60,191 nucleotides of DNA from JBBQKI01 sp038326725 (GCA_038326725.1 JBBQKI010000011.1:1-60191), one strand, 5' to 3'; numbered from the stretch's first letter, positions 33,710-42,520 are shown. Numbers and translations: made by a program. Notes: generated from the sequence alone by a model not told the origin.

Positions 33710-35038
33710 TTATCTATTTTCTTTGTCCATAATATCACGAATCTTTCTTTCCTCCCAATTTTTTCCGAAGAATGGGTGATAATTAAAGGTTTCGGCCGCG
33801 TGGCTGCCAACCCCAATCCCCCACCCTAAAATCGGGAAAAAGGCCCACGGAAAACTGGTAGACATAATATTAAGGACAATAAATCCCGGAACGCAAACTA
33901 GGTAGATAAAAAAATGGATGTAAAACCCTTTTAAATCTTCCACCCGCTTTTTGGCCAGTTTGTATTTTTTTTCTGAAATAAATGTTTCCTGTGTGTTCAT
34001 GATCTGTATGTTTTTTGTCAACATGGGGATTGAAATACTGAATTCATCCTTTGTTTTTTCAATCTTTACCGGCCGATTGGTTAATAAATGATAACGGTCT
34101 CGGATGTTTTTTAACCCAAATCCACTGCTTTCCTTTAAAATCTGTCGGGGCTGAAGGTTATTTTTTACAACCAAATTTCCGTCCTCTTCGAAAATGGTAA
34201 TATACAGTTTGCGTGCGGGACCCACTTGGTTGTGCTTCACTGCGTTTTCCAGTAATAATTGCAATGAAAGCGGCACCACTTTACCTTCGGGATTAATTAA
34301 AGTTTCCGGAAATTTAAAAACAATACTTTCCTCAAAACGCATGGCCAAAAGAGACATATAAACTTTGGCGAAATCCATTTCCTCCGCAACCGTTACCAAA
34401 TCCTTGCTTTTTTGTTCCAAAACATAGCGGTACACTTTTGAAAGCGAAGTGGTGAACTTGGTGGCAGCTTCGGGATTTTCCTCAATCAAACTTGTTAAAA
34501 CATTGAGGCTGTTGAAAAGAAAATGCGGGTCCAGTTGATGTTTTAGCGCATCGAACTTTGCGGAAGCCGCCCCGGCAATTATTTTTTGCTCGGTAACCTT
34601 TTTATCAGTTTTCCCCCTATAATAATAAACAGCATAAAAAATGGAGGTCACTACTACAGAAATAATAAAGGAAATGTAGTAATACTGAATTTTTTCGTTG
34701 GAAATGAATTCAACAAAATTCCGCTGTTCAATAACCAATTCAGTAAAAACACGTAAAAAGAAAAGGCTTATCACGGTTATTATAACCCCGCCCAAAAGTC
34801 CCTTTAAAAGGTTTTTCGATTTGAAAACCGCATTTGGGAAACGTTTGCGCAAATAATCAAAATAATACCCATTCACCATGTAAAGGACCACAGCATACAA
34901 TTGGTTGTACAAATACATTTCCAGCATTTGTCTACCGCTCGTAATTTCGAAACCGTTGAGGTATTGGACAATTCCCAACACAATAAACACTAATGTGCCG
35001 ACCGAAAACGCTTTCCCAAGTTCCTTTAAAATTCGCAT
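33710..35038 (-). CDS. LytS-type sensor histidine kinase with fused C-terminal 2TM domain
   Basis: The protein has 442 residues. Four membrane helices in the first 150 residues are followed by the His-kinase core: the phospho-accepting His in DPHFLFNSLN near 180, the helical dimerisation part, and an HATPase_c lid (QLLLENAVKHNQ near 255, GFGLKNIRDRY near 305). The kinase fold ends at FSISIPML near 340. A fused segment (341-442) begins with NIQIMNTQETF and has all features of the adjacent 2TM proteins (two helices, GKNWEERKIRD end). An ATG inside it (residue 345) may be a former start. It probably phosphorylates the LytTR regulator at 32158. Confidence 0.9.
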   Translation of the reverse strand: MRILKELGKAFSVGTLVFIVLGIVQYLNGFEITSGRQMLEMYLYNQLYAVVLYMVNGYYFDYLRKRFPNAVFKSKNLLKGLLGGVIITVISLFFLRVFTELVIEQRNFVEFISNEKIQYYYISFIISVVVTSIFYAVYYYRGKTDKKVTEQKIIAGAASAKFDALKHQLDPHFLFNSLNVLTSLIEENPEAATKFTTSLSKVYRYVLEQKSKDLVTVAEEMDFAKVYMSLLAMRFEESIVFKFPETLINPEGKVVPLSLQLLLENAVKHNQVGPARKLYITIFEEDGNLVVKNNLQPRQILKESSGFGLKNIRDRYHLLTNRPVKIEKTKDEFSISIPMLTKNIQIMNTQETFISEKKYKLAKKRVEDLKGFYIHFFIYLVCVPGFIVLNIMSTSFPWAFFPILGWGIGVGSHAAETFNYHPFFGKNWEERKIRDIMDKENR

Positions 35039-35105
35039 ATTATTAATTGTTGTTGGTTGTATCGATTTTTGATTAAATTACAATTATTCAAACTGCCAAC
35101 TGTCA

Positions 35106-35124
35106 CTGAATACTGAACACTAAT
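35106..35124. repeat. Heptamer-type repeat identical to one at 32965
   Basis: CTGAATACTGAACACTAAT, with the stop codon of the TPR-like gene at its right end; the same 19 bases occur at 32965-32983. Confidence 0.75.
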
Positions 35125-35782
35125 TTTTACAACTCTTTTCCATTATGCCCCGTGCGCGCTCTAAGCCATACGTTGGGTAAAATTCGCCCGCTGGTTTAAA
35201 AGTAGCGAAAAGTACAATGGCACGTTCAATATCTTTGCAATAGGGCTCAACAGACTGTCCGAAAAACTGCGCTCCGCCCATGTCCCACTCGGCTTTGCTT
35301 AAGATTATCCTCGGATTGTTCGGCTCTAGCACCAAGGCCTTTTGATAAAGTTCCGATACCTTCGCAGAATAGGTCATTCCGTATTGCTGGCCATCAAAAA
35401 CAATCCAAGCAGTGTACCATTGAGCTTCCAGCGTTAGGATTTCAGCATTATCTTTTGATATTGCTTTTGCTTGGTTTATGAAATCCATTGCCTTGTCCAA
35501 TTGGGCTGTTAGTTTTGCTTTATCCTTTTCAGTAAAACTGTAAATTACATTTATCTGCGCCACATAATAGGCGGGCAACCAAATATCGGGTTCGGCAGTA
35601 GCGATGCGCTCGAATACATTGGTGGCTTCCCATTGTTTGTCTTCCTCCCAAAGTTGGAACGCCTTGCGCATCCCTTCCTGATATTTTGTGGGCGAGGCAG
35701 TGTTTCCGGTTGTTTCAATGTCTTGTGCCTGTAATAGAAGTGTGGCAAAAAATAGTGCTAAATAAGTGAATACGTGTTGCAT
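35120..35782 (-). CDS. Exported TPR-like protein
   Basis: The protein has 220 residues with a signal peptide to about residue 19 (ATLLLQAQD). The mature part is alpha-helical with tetratricopeptide-like helix pairs (KAFQLWEEDKQWEATNVFER, NAEILTLEAQWY, KVSELYQKALVLEPNNPRI). TPR proteins serve as scaffolds in the periplasm. The strand and position next to the two-component cluster suggest a possible link, which the sequence does not prove. Confidence 0.85.
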   Translation of the reverse strand: MQHVFTYLALFFATLLLQAQDIETTGNTASPTKYQEGMRKAFQLWEEDKQWEATNVFERIATAEPDIWLPAYYVAQINVIYSFTEKDKAKLTAQLDKAMDFINQAKAISKDNAEILTLEAQWYTAWIVFDGQQYGMTYSAKVSELYQKALVLEPNNPRIILSKAEWDMGGAQFFGQSVEPYCKDIERAIVLFATFKPAGEFYPTYGLERARGIMEKSCKN

Positions 35783-35813
35783 GATTTTCTTGATTTATTG
35801 GTTAAAAATTGAT

Positions 35814-35924
35814 TTATGTTAAAAAAAGTGCCAAGCCTGCAATTAATAATAGCAAACTGATAATTAATAAAATTTTCAGGGTTCTAAATTTTTTCTGTTT
35901 TCGTAAAAGTATTTCCAGCATCAT
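35814..35924 (-). CDS. Candidate 36-residue single-pass membrane peptide
   Basis: From ATG at 35924 the frame encodes 36 residues: a short basic start (MMLEILLRKQKKFRT) and one strongly hydrophobic helix rich in Leu and Ile, ending LALFLT. It lies in the 272-base gap between the TonB receptor and the TPR-like gene, on the same strand. The basic-then-hydrophobic pattern is that of a real type II-like membrane peptide. Below normal size cut-offs; no family recognised. Confidence 0.42.
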   Translation of the reverse strand: MMLEILLRKQKKFRTLKILLIISLLLLIAGLALFLT

Positions 35925-36029
35925 TTTTTCTTGTTTTTAAAGATGAATATTGAAGCAAATGTCTTTTAAAAAACAGGACCCCGAAAAAATGAAATTCCCA
36001 ACTGTCAATATTTACGGATGGAATGTAAA

Positions 36030-36053
36030 TTCCCCCTTCGGGGGCTAGGGGGC
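36030..36053. repeat. GC-rich dispersed repeat
   Basis: TTCCCCCTTCGGGGGCTAGG plus GGGC, standing just outside the TonB receptor stop. It is a strong self-hairpin and the third member of the family seen at 11840 and 11918. Confidence 0.7.
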
Positions 36054-36054
36054 T

Positions 36055-38208
36055 TTACAAATTATCCAATTGGTTCTCTGTTCCATCACTGCTCAATGTC
36101 CAGAAAAAGCCCACAAAAAAGAATTGATCTGCCGCTGGTTGCAATGCCCTCCGCCCGAAAATTCCGTTTTCGTCCGGCGTATTGGAATATTGGTATCCGT
36201 TCACATTCTGAAAAGCAAAAACATTGTTTACCGATAAATAAAATATTTTTTGTTGGGAAATCAAATAGGCGCAGTTGATGCTCACGCTGTTATAATCACG
36301 CGTCTTTTCCTGTAAAAAACCCGTCTTATTCGAATCTGTATAGGGGCGGCCGCTCCCATATTGATAGCTGAACCCAAATTGGCTTTTCCATTTTTCCACC
36401 CAATATTTCGCGACAACGCTAAGATTGTGGGTATTTACAAACGAAGGCGTTGCGGCCACTTGAAAGTTTTGATATTTCCTTTCAGTATCCAATAGTGAAT
36501 AACTTACCCAATAATCTATATTTTTCAAGGTTTCATTATCGCGCCAAAAAATATCGATTCCCTGCGCAAAACCATTTCCATTATTTGAAAAATTACTGTC
36601 AAATGCAGGAAATTCATTATTGTAAGTTATCAGATTATTGTAATCCTTTCTATAAGCTTCCGCGCGAAAAATACGGTTGTTGGCAGTATATTGATAATTG
36701 AGGATGTAATGTTGTGTTTTTTGTGCTTCCAAATCAGTTTCAAATTTTAAAACCTCGCTATCGGGCTGTTGGTAAAAATCGCCGTATGCAAGCGAAATTT
36801 GACTGTTTTTTCCGGTTTTATAGGCAACCGAAGCCCTAGGAGAAAGGGTAAATTCGGAAAATAATTCACTGTATTCCCCGCGAACACCAAGTTTTAAAGC
36901 GAATTTTCGGCTGAAAATCAAATCACTTTCCGCAAAAACTGCGCTGATATTGTTGTTAAAACCATAACTTCCAATAAAACCTTCAGTTGAAATATTCTCA
37001 TTGAAATCAGTTAAAAATTGTTCCGCACCGAAACTGACTTTGAAGCGGTTGCTGAAGTGTTTTTTCAATTTTAATTTAAAATGCGCTGAATTTTCGGTAT
37101 TATCAATCGCCGTGGAATCTATCCCAATTTTTGTTTTCCCGAACGTATAACTCCCGCCGCCCAAAATCGTCCAATCATTTTCCAAAGCTTCACTGTAACT
37201 AAGGTTTGTATAGAAATTTTTATTGTTCAATCCAAATCGAACCCCTTCTTGCGCATTTATGTCTTCCTGCACCAAATCAAATTCGGAACTATCAAAGGCG
37301 CCATATACTTTCAGCAGGCCTTCCCCTATTTTTTGACGGAAAACCGCTTCGCCCGCAAAAATTTCAAAGGGTTTTTTCCAATCATTCCTATCGGGAAAAA
37401 GAGCTGTATAAGGCGCAAGGTTGATGTATGAAGCATTTACGCTTAAAGAACTTTTCCTCCAGATTTGAGTATTTCCCAATCCCAAACCAACGGTCATAAG
37501 GGCAATATCCGTTTTTTCCTGAGAAGGTTCATCAATGGTATTCAACAATAAAACGGACGACAAAGCTTGGCCAAATTCTGCAGAATAACCCCCGGTTGAA
37601 AAGGTAATGCCATCAAAAAGGAACGGACTGTAGCGGCCTCGGGTGGGCACGTTGTTCGCCGTTGGGCTATAGGGCGTGAATACGCGAATACCGTCAATGA
37701 AAATCTGGGTTTCGCCGGCCTCGCCCCCACGAACGAACAAACGCCCATCTTCGGCAACCGTGGTAGTTCCCGGGAGCGTTTGGAGCGCGCCCACAAAATC
37801 ACCAAGCGCACTCGCCGTGGTAACCACGTCCAATGGCGAAAGCACAGAAACTTTACTATTGTCGCCCGCCTCCAGGGTACCTGCAGAAATCACCACCGTT
37901 TCGAGTGAATTTACATCTTCCCTTAAACTTATGGACAAGTTTTTCATTTGTGAAACATCTGCCGCCATCGTAAAAGTTTCAAATGACACGAAGGAAACAA
38001 GCAACGTTTGTGCTCTAGTTTCAGTGGTTTCAAAAGAAAATTCGCCATTTTCCCCAGTAGAAGCCCCATCATACGAGCCATCCAAAAATACATTGGCACC
38101 AACAATCGGGGTGCCATTATTTTCGGTAACAGTTCCAGAAATGATGGTTTGTGAAAATGAAATGGAAGTAAACAATAAACTTAAAAAAAGAGGTAATGTG
38201 ATTTTCAT
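36055..38208 (-). CDS. TonB-dependent outer membrane receptor
   Basis: The protein has 717 residues. A signal peptide ends near 20 (TSISFSQ), then a carboxypeptidase-regulatory-like domain (about 21-100, ISGTVTENNGTPIVGANV), a plug domain (about 115-225, with VFVRGGEAGETQIFIDGI-like strand near 165), then a beta-barrel to the C-terminus. The receptor imports a ligand using TonB energy; the lack of a neighbouring SusD-like gene argues against a glycan system, so the substrate (siderophore, vitamin, peptide) is unknown. The gene ends beside a GC-rich dispersed repeat. Confidence 0.93.
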   Translation of the reverse strand: MKITLPLFLSLLFTSISFSQTIISGTVTENNGTPIVGANVFLDGSYDGASTGENGEFSFETTETRAQTLLVSFVSFETFTMAADVSQMKNLSISLREDVNSLETVVISAGTLEAGDNSKVSVLSPLDVVTTASALGDFVGALQTLPGTTTVAEDGRLFVRGGEAGETQIFIDGIRVFTPYSPTANNVPTRGRYSPFLFDGITFSTGGYSAEFGQALSSVLLLNTIDEPSQEKTDIALMTVGLGLGNTQIWRKSSLSVNASYINLAPYTALFPDRNDWKKPFEIFAGEAVFRQKIGEGLLKVYGAFDSSEFDLVQEDINAQEGVRFGLNNKNFYTNLSYSEALENDWTILGGGSYTFGKTKIGIDSTAIDNTENSAHFKLKLKKHFSNRFKVSFGAEQFLTDFNENISTEGFIGSYGFNNNISAVFAESDLIFSRKFALKLGVRGEYSELFSEFTLSPRASVAYKTGKNSQISLAYGDFYQQPDSEVLKFETDLEAQKTQHYILNYQYTANNRIFRAEAYRKDYNNLITYNNEFPAFDSNFSNNGNGFAQGIDIFWRDNETLKNIDYWVSYSLLDTERKYQNFQVAATPSFVNTHNLSVVAKYWVEKWKSQFGFSYQYGSGRPYTDSNKTGFLQEKTRDYNSVSINCAYLISQQKIFYLSVNNVFAFQNVNGYQYSNTPDENGIFGRRALQPAADQFFFVGFFWTLSSDGTENQLDNL

Positions 38209-38374
38209 TTTTGGTTGGTTTTAATTTGAGGTCAAAATTGAAACTTACCAAAATCATTTCCGAAAATATTAACCTGAGTTGTTTAATTTTCTTTCCGAAC
38301 TGTAAAATTGGAATGTACATATGCCATAAAAAAAAATTGGAAGGGAAAATTAGTACCTTCGGAAGAAAAAAAAC

Positions 38375-39493
38375 ATGGCAATGAAACCACCCAGGTTAAA
38401 ACAATACACCACCCGACAATTGCTTTTTTATACCCGCCGCGCCTTGTGGATTATATTTTCGTGGGTGCTCATTTCGACCGTAATGTTTTTTTATGAATAC
38501 CTTACCCTTAAAAGTAATGGTGTTTTAAGCTCTGCTTTCGATCTTCGAGCCTCACTCTTGTCAAATCTTGTTATCTCGGTTTCTGCAGGGATTATTGGCG
38601 GGACGTTTACTATAAACCTAATGGAACGCTGGCTTCGGATCATCGTTTTTTGGAAGGCAATGCTGTATATTATACTCGCATATACTGCTATGGCAATATT
38701 AGTCACTTTTATTGGGACATTATATCACTACAGTATAAAGCTGGATGTTCCATTTTACAATATGGAAGTTTTGATGGAAATAATCCGCTTTTTTGGGGAA
38801 TGGGTTTTTATCAAAAACTTTATTATTTGGCTGTTTATCGTTCTCATAACCATTATTGTGCTTATGGTAAATGACAAATACGGGCCGGGCGTTTTTCCGG
38901 ATTATTTAATGGGAAGGTATTTTCAACCCAAACAAGAGCGCCGTATATTCATGTTCGCCGATATTAAAAACGCCACAGGCATAGCCGAAGCCTTGGGCGA
39001 AGAAAAATATTTTAATTTCCTGAAGGATTTTTTCCGGAACATAGCCCCCGCAATTGTGCAGACCAGCGGCGAGGTTTATCAATATGTGGGTGATGAAATC
39101 GTAGTTTCGTGGAAAATTAAATCTGGCCTAAAAGGCGGGAACGCCATCCAATGTTTTTATAGCATGAAACGTATTTTGAAATACAAGACCCCTAAATATT
39201 TGAGAAAATATGGAGTAGTGCCGGAATTTAAAGTGGGCTATCATTACGGCACCGTGATGGTGGGCGAGATTGGGCAAATTAAAAGGGACATCGCTTTTTC
39301 AGGTGATGTATTGAACACCACTTCCCGTATCCAGGAAATGTGCAACGAACTTGAGGTGGAAATTTTGGCCTCGAAAGAATTCGCCAACATTGCTTATAAA
39401 CTTCCGAAAAATATAAAGCGAAAGGATATTGGGAAAGTAGATTTAAAAGGAAAATCCGAGGATATGGAACTTGTAACCTATATTAAGGTTTAG
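38375..39493 (+). CDS. Membrane-bound class III adenylate/guanylate cyclase
   Basis: The protein has 372 residues. Four hydrophobic helices lie in the first 175 residues (for example LWIIFSWVLISTVMFF, IIWLFIVLITIIVLMV). The class III cyclase domain covers about 185-372: FADIKNAT holds the first metal Asp, QYVGDEIVVSW the second, and GDVLNTTSRIQEM the transition-state Asn and Arg. All metal and transition-state residues are present, so the enzyme should be active. Whether it makes cAMP or cGMP cannot be told. An exported repeat peptide is encoded about 80 bases downstream on the same strand. Confidence 0.9.
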   Translation: MAMKPPRLKQYTTRQLLFYTRRALWIIFSWVLISTVMFFYEYLTLKSNGVLSSAFDLRASLLSNLVISVSAGIIGGTFTINLMERWLRIIVFWKAMLYIILAYTAMAILVTFIGTLYHYSIKLDVPFYNMEVLMEIIRFFGEWVFIKNFIIWLFIVLITIIVLMVNDKYGPGVFPDYLMGRYFQPKQERRIFMFADIKNATGIAEALGEEKYFNFLKDFFRNIAPAIVQTSGEVYQYVGDEIVVSWKIKSGLKGGNAIQCFYSMKRILKYKTPKYLRKYGVVPEFKVGYHYGTVMVGEIGQIKRDIAFSGDVLNTTSRIQEMCNELEVEILASKEFANIAYKLPKNIKRKDIGKVDLKGKSEDMELVTYIKV

Positions 39494-39538
39494 ATGTTCG
39501 GGGTTCTTAACCTTTAAAAATATAATCCCCAATAAAAA

Positions 39539-39571
39539 CCATCAACTAACAATTAATAACTATCAACTATC
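39539..39571. repeat. Heptamer-periodic tract before the repeat-peptide gene
   Basis: The 33 bases before the ATG at 39572 show a 7-base period (units such as AACTAAC, AACTATC). Confidence 0.55.
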
Positions 39572-39907
39572 ATGAAAACAGATCTTTACACAAAAACCAT
39601 TTTAACCATCATTGCGTTTTGCCTTGTGGTGAACATCGTAAAAGAAGTGGATTTAATTCCATCTGCTTATGCTTTGGACCCAATTGAAAATCCAAATATG
39701 ATTGAAAGTAACGTAATGGATGTGCGCATTGTGGACATTAATACTTACGATGAACTAAATGTAAACCTCAACGGCGTTAGCACATCGGAAGAACTAAAAG
39801 TAAACCTGAAAAGAATTGAAACCACGGACGAATTGGACGTGAACCTTGACGAAATTGGAGGAGGTTGGGTAAATCACAGCGGCCCAATACCAGTAAAAAT
39901 ACAATAA
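39572..39907 (+). CDS. Small exported protein with three 13-residue repeats
   Basis: The protein has 111 residues. A signal-like helix is at about 8-24 (TILTIIAFCLVVNIV). Near residues 65-104 three imperfect 13-residue units follow one another: DELNVNLNGVSTS, EELKVNLKRIETT and DELDVNLDEIGGG. The pattern (acidic, VNL, hydrophobic) suggests an amphipathic repeat. I know no family. It follows the cyclase gene on the same strand, and is convergent with ndh. Confidence 0.7.
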   Translation: MKTDLYTKTILTIIAFCLVVNIVKEVDLIPSAYALDPIENPNMIESNVMDVRIVDINTYDELNVNLNGVSTSEELKVNLKRIETTDELDVNLDEIGGGWVNHSGPIPVKIQ

Positions 39908-39922
39908 AGATTTTCTGAAAAA

Positions 39923-41203
39923 CTAAACTTGGTTTCTTTTAAATGGACGGATAATCAACCGTGCGGCGCGGTCATAATTGATGTAATTATAAGTCCAGTT
40001 AAAAAAGGTAATCACCCTGTTTCGGAAGCCAACCAAAAACCAAAGGTGTACGAACATCCATAAAAACCAGGCGATGGGACCGCCAAAGTGCATTTTCCCC
40101 AAATCGACCACCGCTTTATTGCGGCCCACGGTGGCCATTGTACCCTTATCTTTGTAAATAAAAGGTTTCATTTTTTCTCCCCGGAACATTCGCTTGAAAT
40201 TTTCACCTAGGTTTTTTCCCTGTTGAATGGCAGGCTGTGCCACTTGCGGATGGCCTTTCGGGTATTCCTTTGTATTCATTTGTGCGATATCGCCCAAGGC
40301 ATAGATTTTATCAAAACCTTCAACCCTGTTGAACTCATCAACTTTGTATTGATTTGTTCTTTCAACAAAACTTTCGCCTTCAATTCCTTTTACAATTGCT
40401 CCGGTTACACCTGCCGCCCAAATAAAGGTGGCCGTGTGAAAAGTTTTTCCATCTTTTGTGGTTACCGTTTTGCCATCATAATCTTTAATAAAGGTGTTCA
40501 AATGGATTTTTACGCCGAGGGCTTCCAAAAATTTATGTGCTTTTCGGGAAGCGGTTTCACTCATAGGCGGCAAAACTTTTCCTAAGCCTTCTATCAAATG
40601 GACTTGCATTTCGTGGGGCTCCAAAGAAGGATAATCGTGCGCCAAAATCCCTTTTTTAAATTCGGCCAAGGCTCCCGCCAGCTCCACTCCTGTTGGACCG
40701 GCGCCCGCAATTACAAAGTTCAATAAATAGGCGCGCCTTTCAGGATTGGAGGTTGTGTCCGCCTCTTCAATGTTTTGAAGCACTAAACTGCGGATGTTCA
40801 ACGCCTGCGGCACCGTTTTCATGGGCATACAGTTATGGGCAATATTCTCGTTTCCAAAATAATTGGTTCGGGTTCCCGTGGCAATTACCAAATAATCAAA
40901 AGAAAGAGTGCCAATATTGGTTTGCACGGTTTTGGAAACAACATCAATATGCTCAACTTCTGCCAAACGAAAATGAAAGTGCCTGTTGTGCCTGAAAATT
41001 TTCCGCAGAGGATAAGCGATGGAATCCGGCTCCAAACCCGCAGTTGAAACTTGATACAATAATGGTTGGAAAGTGTGGTAATTATGCCGATCGAAAAGCA
41101 CGATCTGTACTTTCTCTTTTTGGATTTTTTTTATGAAGGAAATACCCGCAAATCCTCCGCCAATAATTATAACACGGGGCAGGTCTATTTTTGGGATGTT
41201 CAT
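39923..41203 (-). CDS. ndh: Type II NADH dehydrogenase (FAD-dependent)
   Basis: The protein has 426 residues. Two Rossmann motifs are present, IIGGGFAGISFIKK near 13 (FAD) and IAGAGPTGVELAGALAEF near 165 (NADH). The motif YALGDIAQM near 306 is the FAD-binding Asp site, and the AQPAIQQGKNLG segment near 325 is typical of NDH-2. The C-terminal part (about 375-426) has a hydrophobic, amphipathic membrane anchor (WFLWMFVHLWFLVGF) and a basic tail. It oxidises NADH and reduces the quinone pool without pumping protons. The gene overlaps no neighbour and is divergent from an ECF sigma gene. Confidence 0.93.
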   Translation of the reverse strand: MNIPKIDLPRVIIIGGGFAGISFIKKIQKEKVQIVLFDRHNYHTFQPLLYQVSTAGLEPDSIAYPLRKIFRHNRHFHFRLAEVEHIDVVSKTVQTNIGTLSFDYLVIATGTRTNYFGNENIAHNCMPMKTVPQALNIRSLVLQNIEEADTTSNPERRAYLLNFVIAGAGPTGVELAGALAEFKKGILAHDYPSLEPHEMQVHLIEGLGKVLPPMSETASRKAHKFLEALGVKIHLNTFIKDYDGKTVTTKDGKTFHTATFIWAAGVTGAIVKGIEGESFVERTNQYKVDEFNRVEGFDKIYALGDIAQMNTKEYPKGHPQVAQPAIQQGKNLGENFKRMFRGEKMKPFIYKDKGTMATVGRNKAVVDLGKMHFGGPIAWFLWMFVHLWFLVGFRNRVITFFNWTYNYINYDRAARLIIRPFKRNQV

Positions 41204-41306
41204 TGTCTATTTAAGTTTTGTAAAATTAATATTTGTTTCGCAAAAAATTTGTTGAAACTGGTTTATTTTAATGAATTTTGTAACAACCCTTTTCCATTTT
41301 CTACTA

Positions 41307-41333
41307 ATGGAACAACTAACCCCGGCCCATTGA
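41307..41333 (+). other. Eight-codon mini-ORF before the second ECF sigma gene
   Basis: ATG at 41307 starts MEQLTPAH, then TGA at 41331-41333. The stop overlaps the TTG at 41330 that best fits as start of the sigma gene (TTGA overlap). It could be a leader peptide for coupled translation. Confidence 0.4.
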
Positions 41334-41824
41334 ACAAGGAACTTGAACATAGTTTTGTCCTTCAACTGGAAAAGAATCAAAACATCGTGCACAAAATATG
41401 CCGGTTGTACACCAACGGTACCGATGCGCACAATGATCTTTTCCAAGAGATAACCATACAGTTGTGGCGGGCCTACCCAAAATTTCGGGGCGATTCTAAA
41501 TTCAGTACCTGGATGTACCGCGTGGCGTTGAACACGGCAATAACGCTGTACCGAAAATCTAAGCGCACCATTAGCACACAGGATTTTGAAGGGGTAAGTT
41601 TTAAGATTACTTCAGAAGCATATGATGATACGGTAGAGGAACAGTTAAAATTGATGTATGCAGCTTTAAAGGATTTAAATGACATTGACAAAGCTTTGGT
41701 CTTTTTGTATTTGGAAGACAAAAATTACAGGGAAATTTCGGAAACCCTTGGTATTACCGAAGTTAATGCACGGGTAAAAATGAACCGGGTAAAAGAAAAA
41801 TTAAGAACGATTTTAAATCCGTAA
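41330..41824 (+). CDS. ECF RNA polymerase sigma factor
   Basis: The protein has 164 residues counting from TTG at 41330 (LNKELEHSFVLQLEKNQN). Region 2 covers about 12-85 (KICRLYTNGTDAHNDLFQEI, FSTWMYRVALNTAI), region 4 about 110-160 (LYLEDKNYREISETLGITEV). The frame is open further upstream, but that part overlaps ndh and makes no sense as a sigma factor. An ATG at 41307 is in another frame. The following gene is a membrane protein 6 bases on, a likely anti-sigma partner. Confidence 0.9.
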   Translation: MNKELEHSFVLQLEKNQNIVHKICRLYTNGTDAHNDLFQEITIQLWRAYPKFRGDSKFSTWMYRVALNTAITLYRKSKRTISTQDFEGVSFKITSEAYDDTVEEQLKLMYAALKDLNDIDKALVFLYLEDKNYREISETLGITEVNARVKMNRVKEKLRTILNP

Positions 41825-41830
41825 CCCACT

Positions 41831-42472
41831 ATGGATGAACTAGAACTTTTGAAAAAACAATGGCAATCGAGGGAGCAGGAACTCCCACATTTGTCCTATG
41901 GTGATATCTATAAAATGCTATTGAAAAAATCTTCTTCCGTTGTGAAGTGGATCTTTATCATCAGCATTGCAGAGCTTGTTTTTTGGACAGGCATCGTGTT
42001 CCTTTTACCGGATTCATACCTCGAGATCACCACCAAAATGGGAATTGAGGGATTTATACTTTATAGTAACATTTTACATTATTGCATTTTCGGGGCCTTC
42101 ATCTACTTTTTTTATAAAAATTATACCGCCATCCGCGTTACCGACAATACCAAAGAACTGATGAAGAGTATCTTGAAAACCAGAAAAACGGTACGCTATT
42201 TCGTTTATTACAACATTGGGATGTTCGTGGTTTCCAGCATTATCATAAATATTATTTATTATACCAAAAGCGATCAATTGTACGAAGTGCTGGAATTTGC
42301 CGAAAAAGGGGTTTCAAAAGATAATTTTGCAAAAGTGTTCCTCTTTTCCGAAGTCATCGTGGGACTTTTATTTTTGGGATTACTGATTTTGTTTTACTGG
42401 TTAGTCTACGGCTTTTTACTGAGAAAATTGAAAAAGAATTATAAGGAGTTGAAGGGCATTGAAGAGGAATGA
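41831..42472 (+). CDS. Membrane protein co-encoded with the ECF sigma factor, likely anti-sigma
   Basis: The protein has 213 residues. The N-terminal 40 residues are soluble and charged (DELELLKKQWQSREQELP), followed by hydrophobic helices near 37-56, 75-95, 118-140 and 170-195. It starts 6 bases after the sigma gene, so both are translated from one mRNA. A soluble N-terminus plus membrane helices fits an anti-sigma factor without RskA or FecR homology. I do not recognise a named domain; the role is inferred from context. Confidence 0.75.
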   Translation: MDELELLKKQWQSREQELPHLSYGDIYKMLLKKSSSVVKWIFIISIAELVFWTGIVFLLPDSYLEITTKMGIEGFILYSNILHYCIFGAFIYFFYKNYTAIRVTDNTKELMKSILKTRKTVRYFVYYNIGMFVVSSIIINIIYYTKSDQLYEVLEFAEKGVSKDNFAKVFLFSEVIVGLLFLGLLILFYWLVYGFLLRKLKKNYKELKGIEEE

Positions 42473-42520
42473 ATTTCAAAGTTCAAAAACCAAACACCTG
42501 AATGCTAAATCCTGAACAAG

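Noticed and set aside
33616..33816. N-terminal extension of the second 2TM protein
   Set aside because: It runs across the end of the kinase gene in another frame and lacks membrane or family features; the ATG at 33615 gives the same length as the neighbouring 2TM protein.
41066..41329. Long N-terminal extension of the second ECF sigma factor
   Set aside because: It is antisense to the ndh start region and contains no sigma features.
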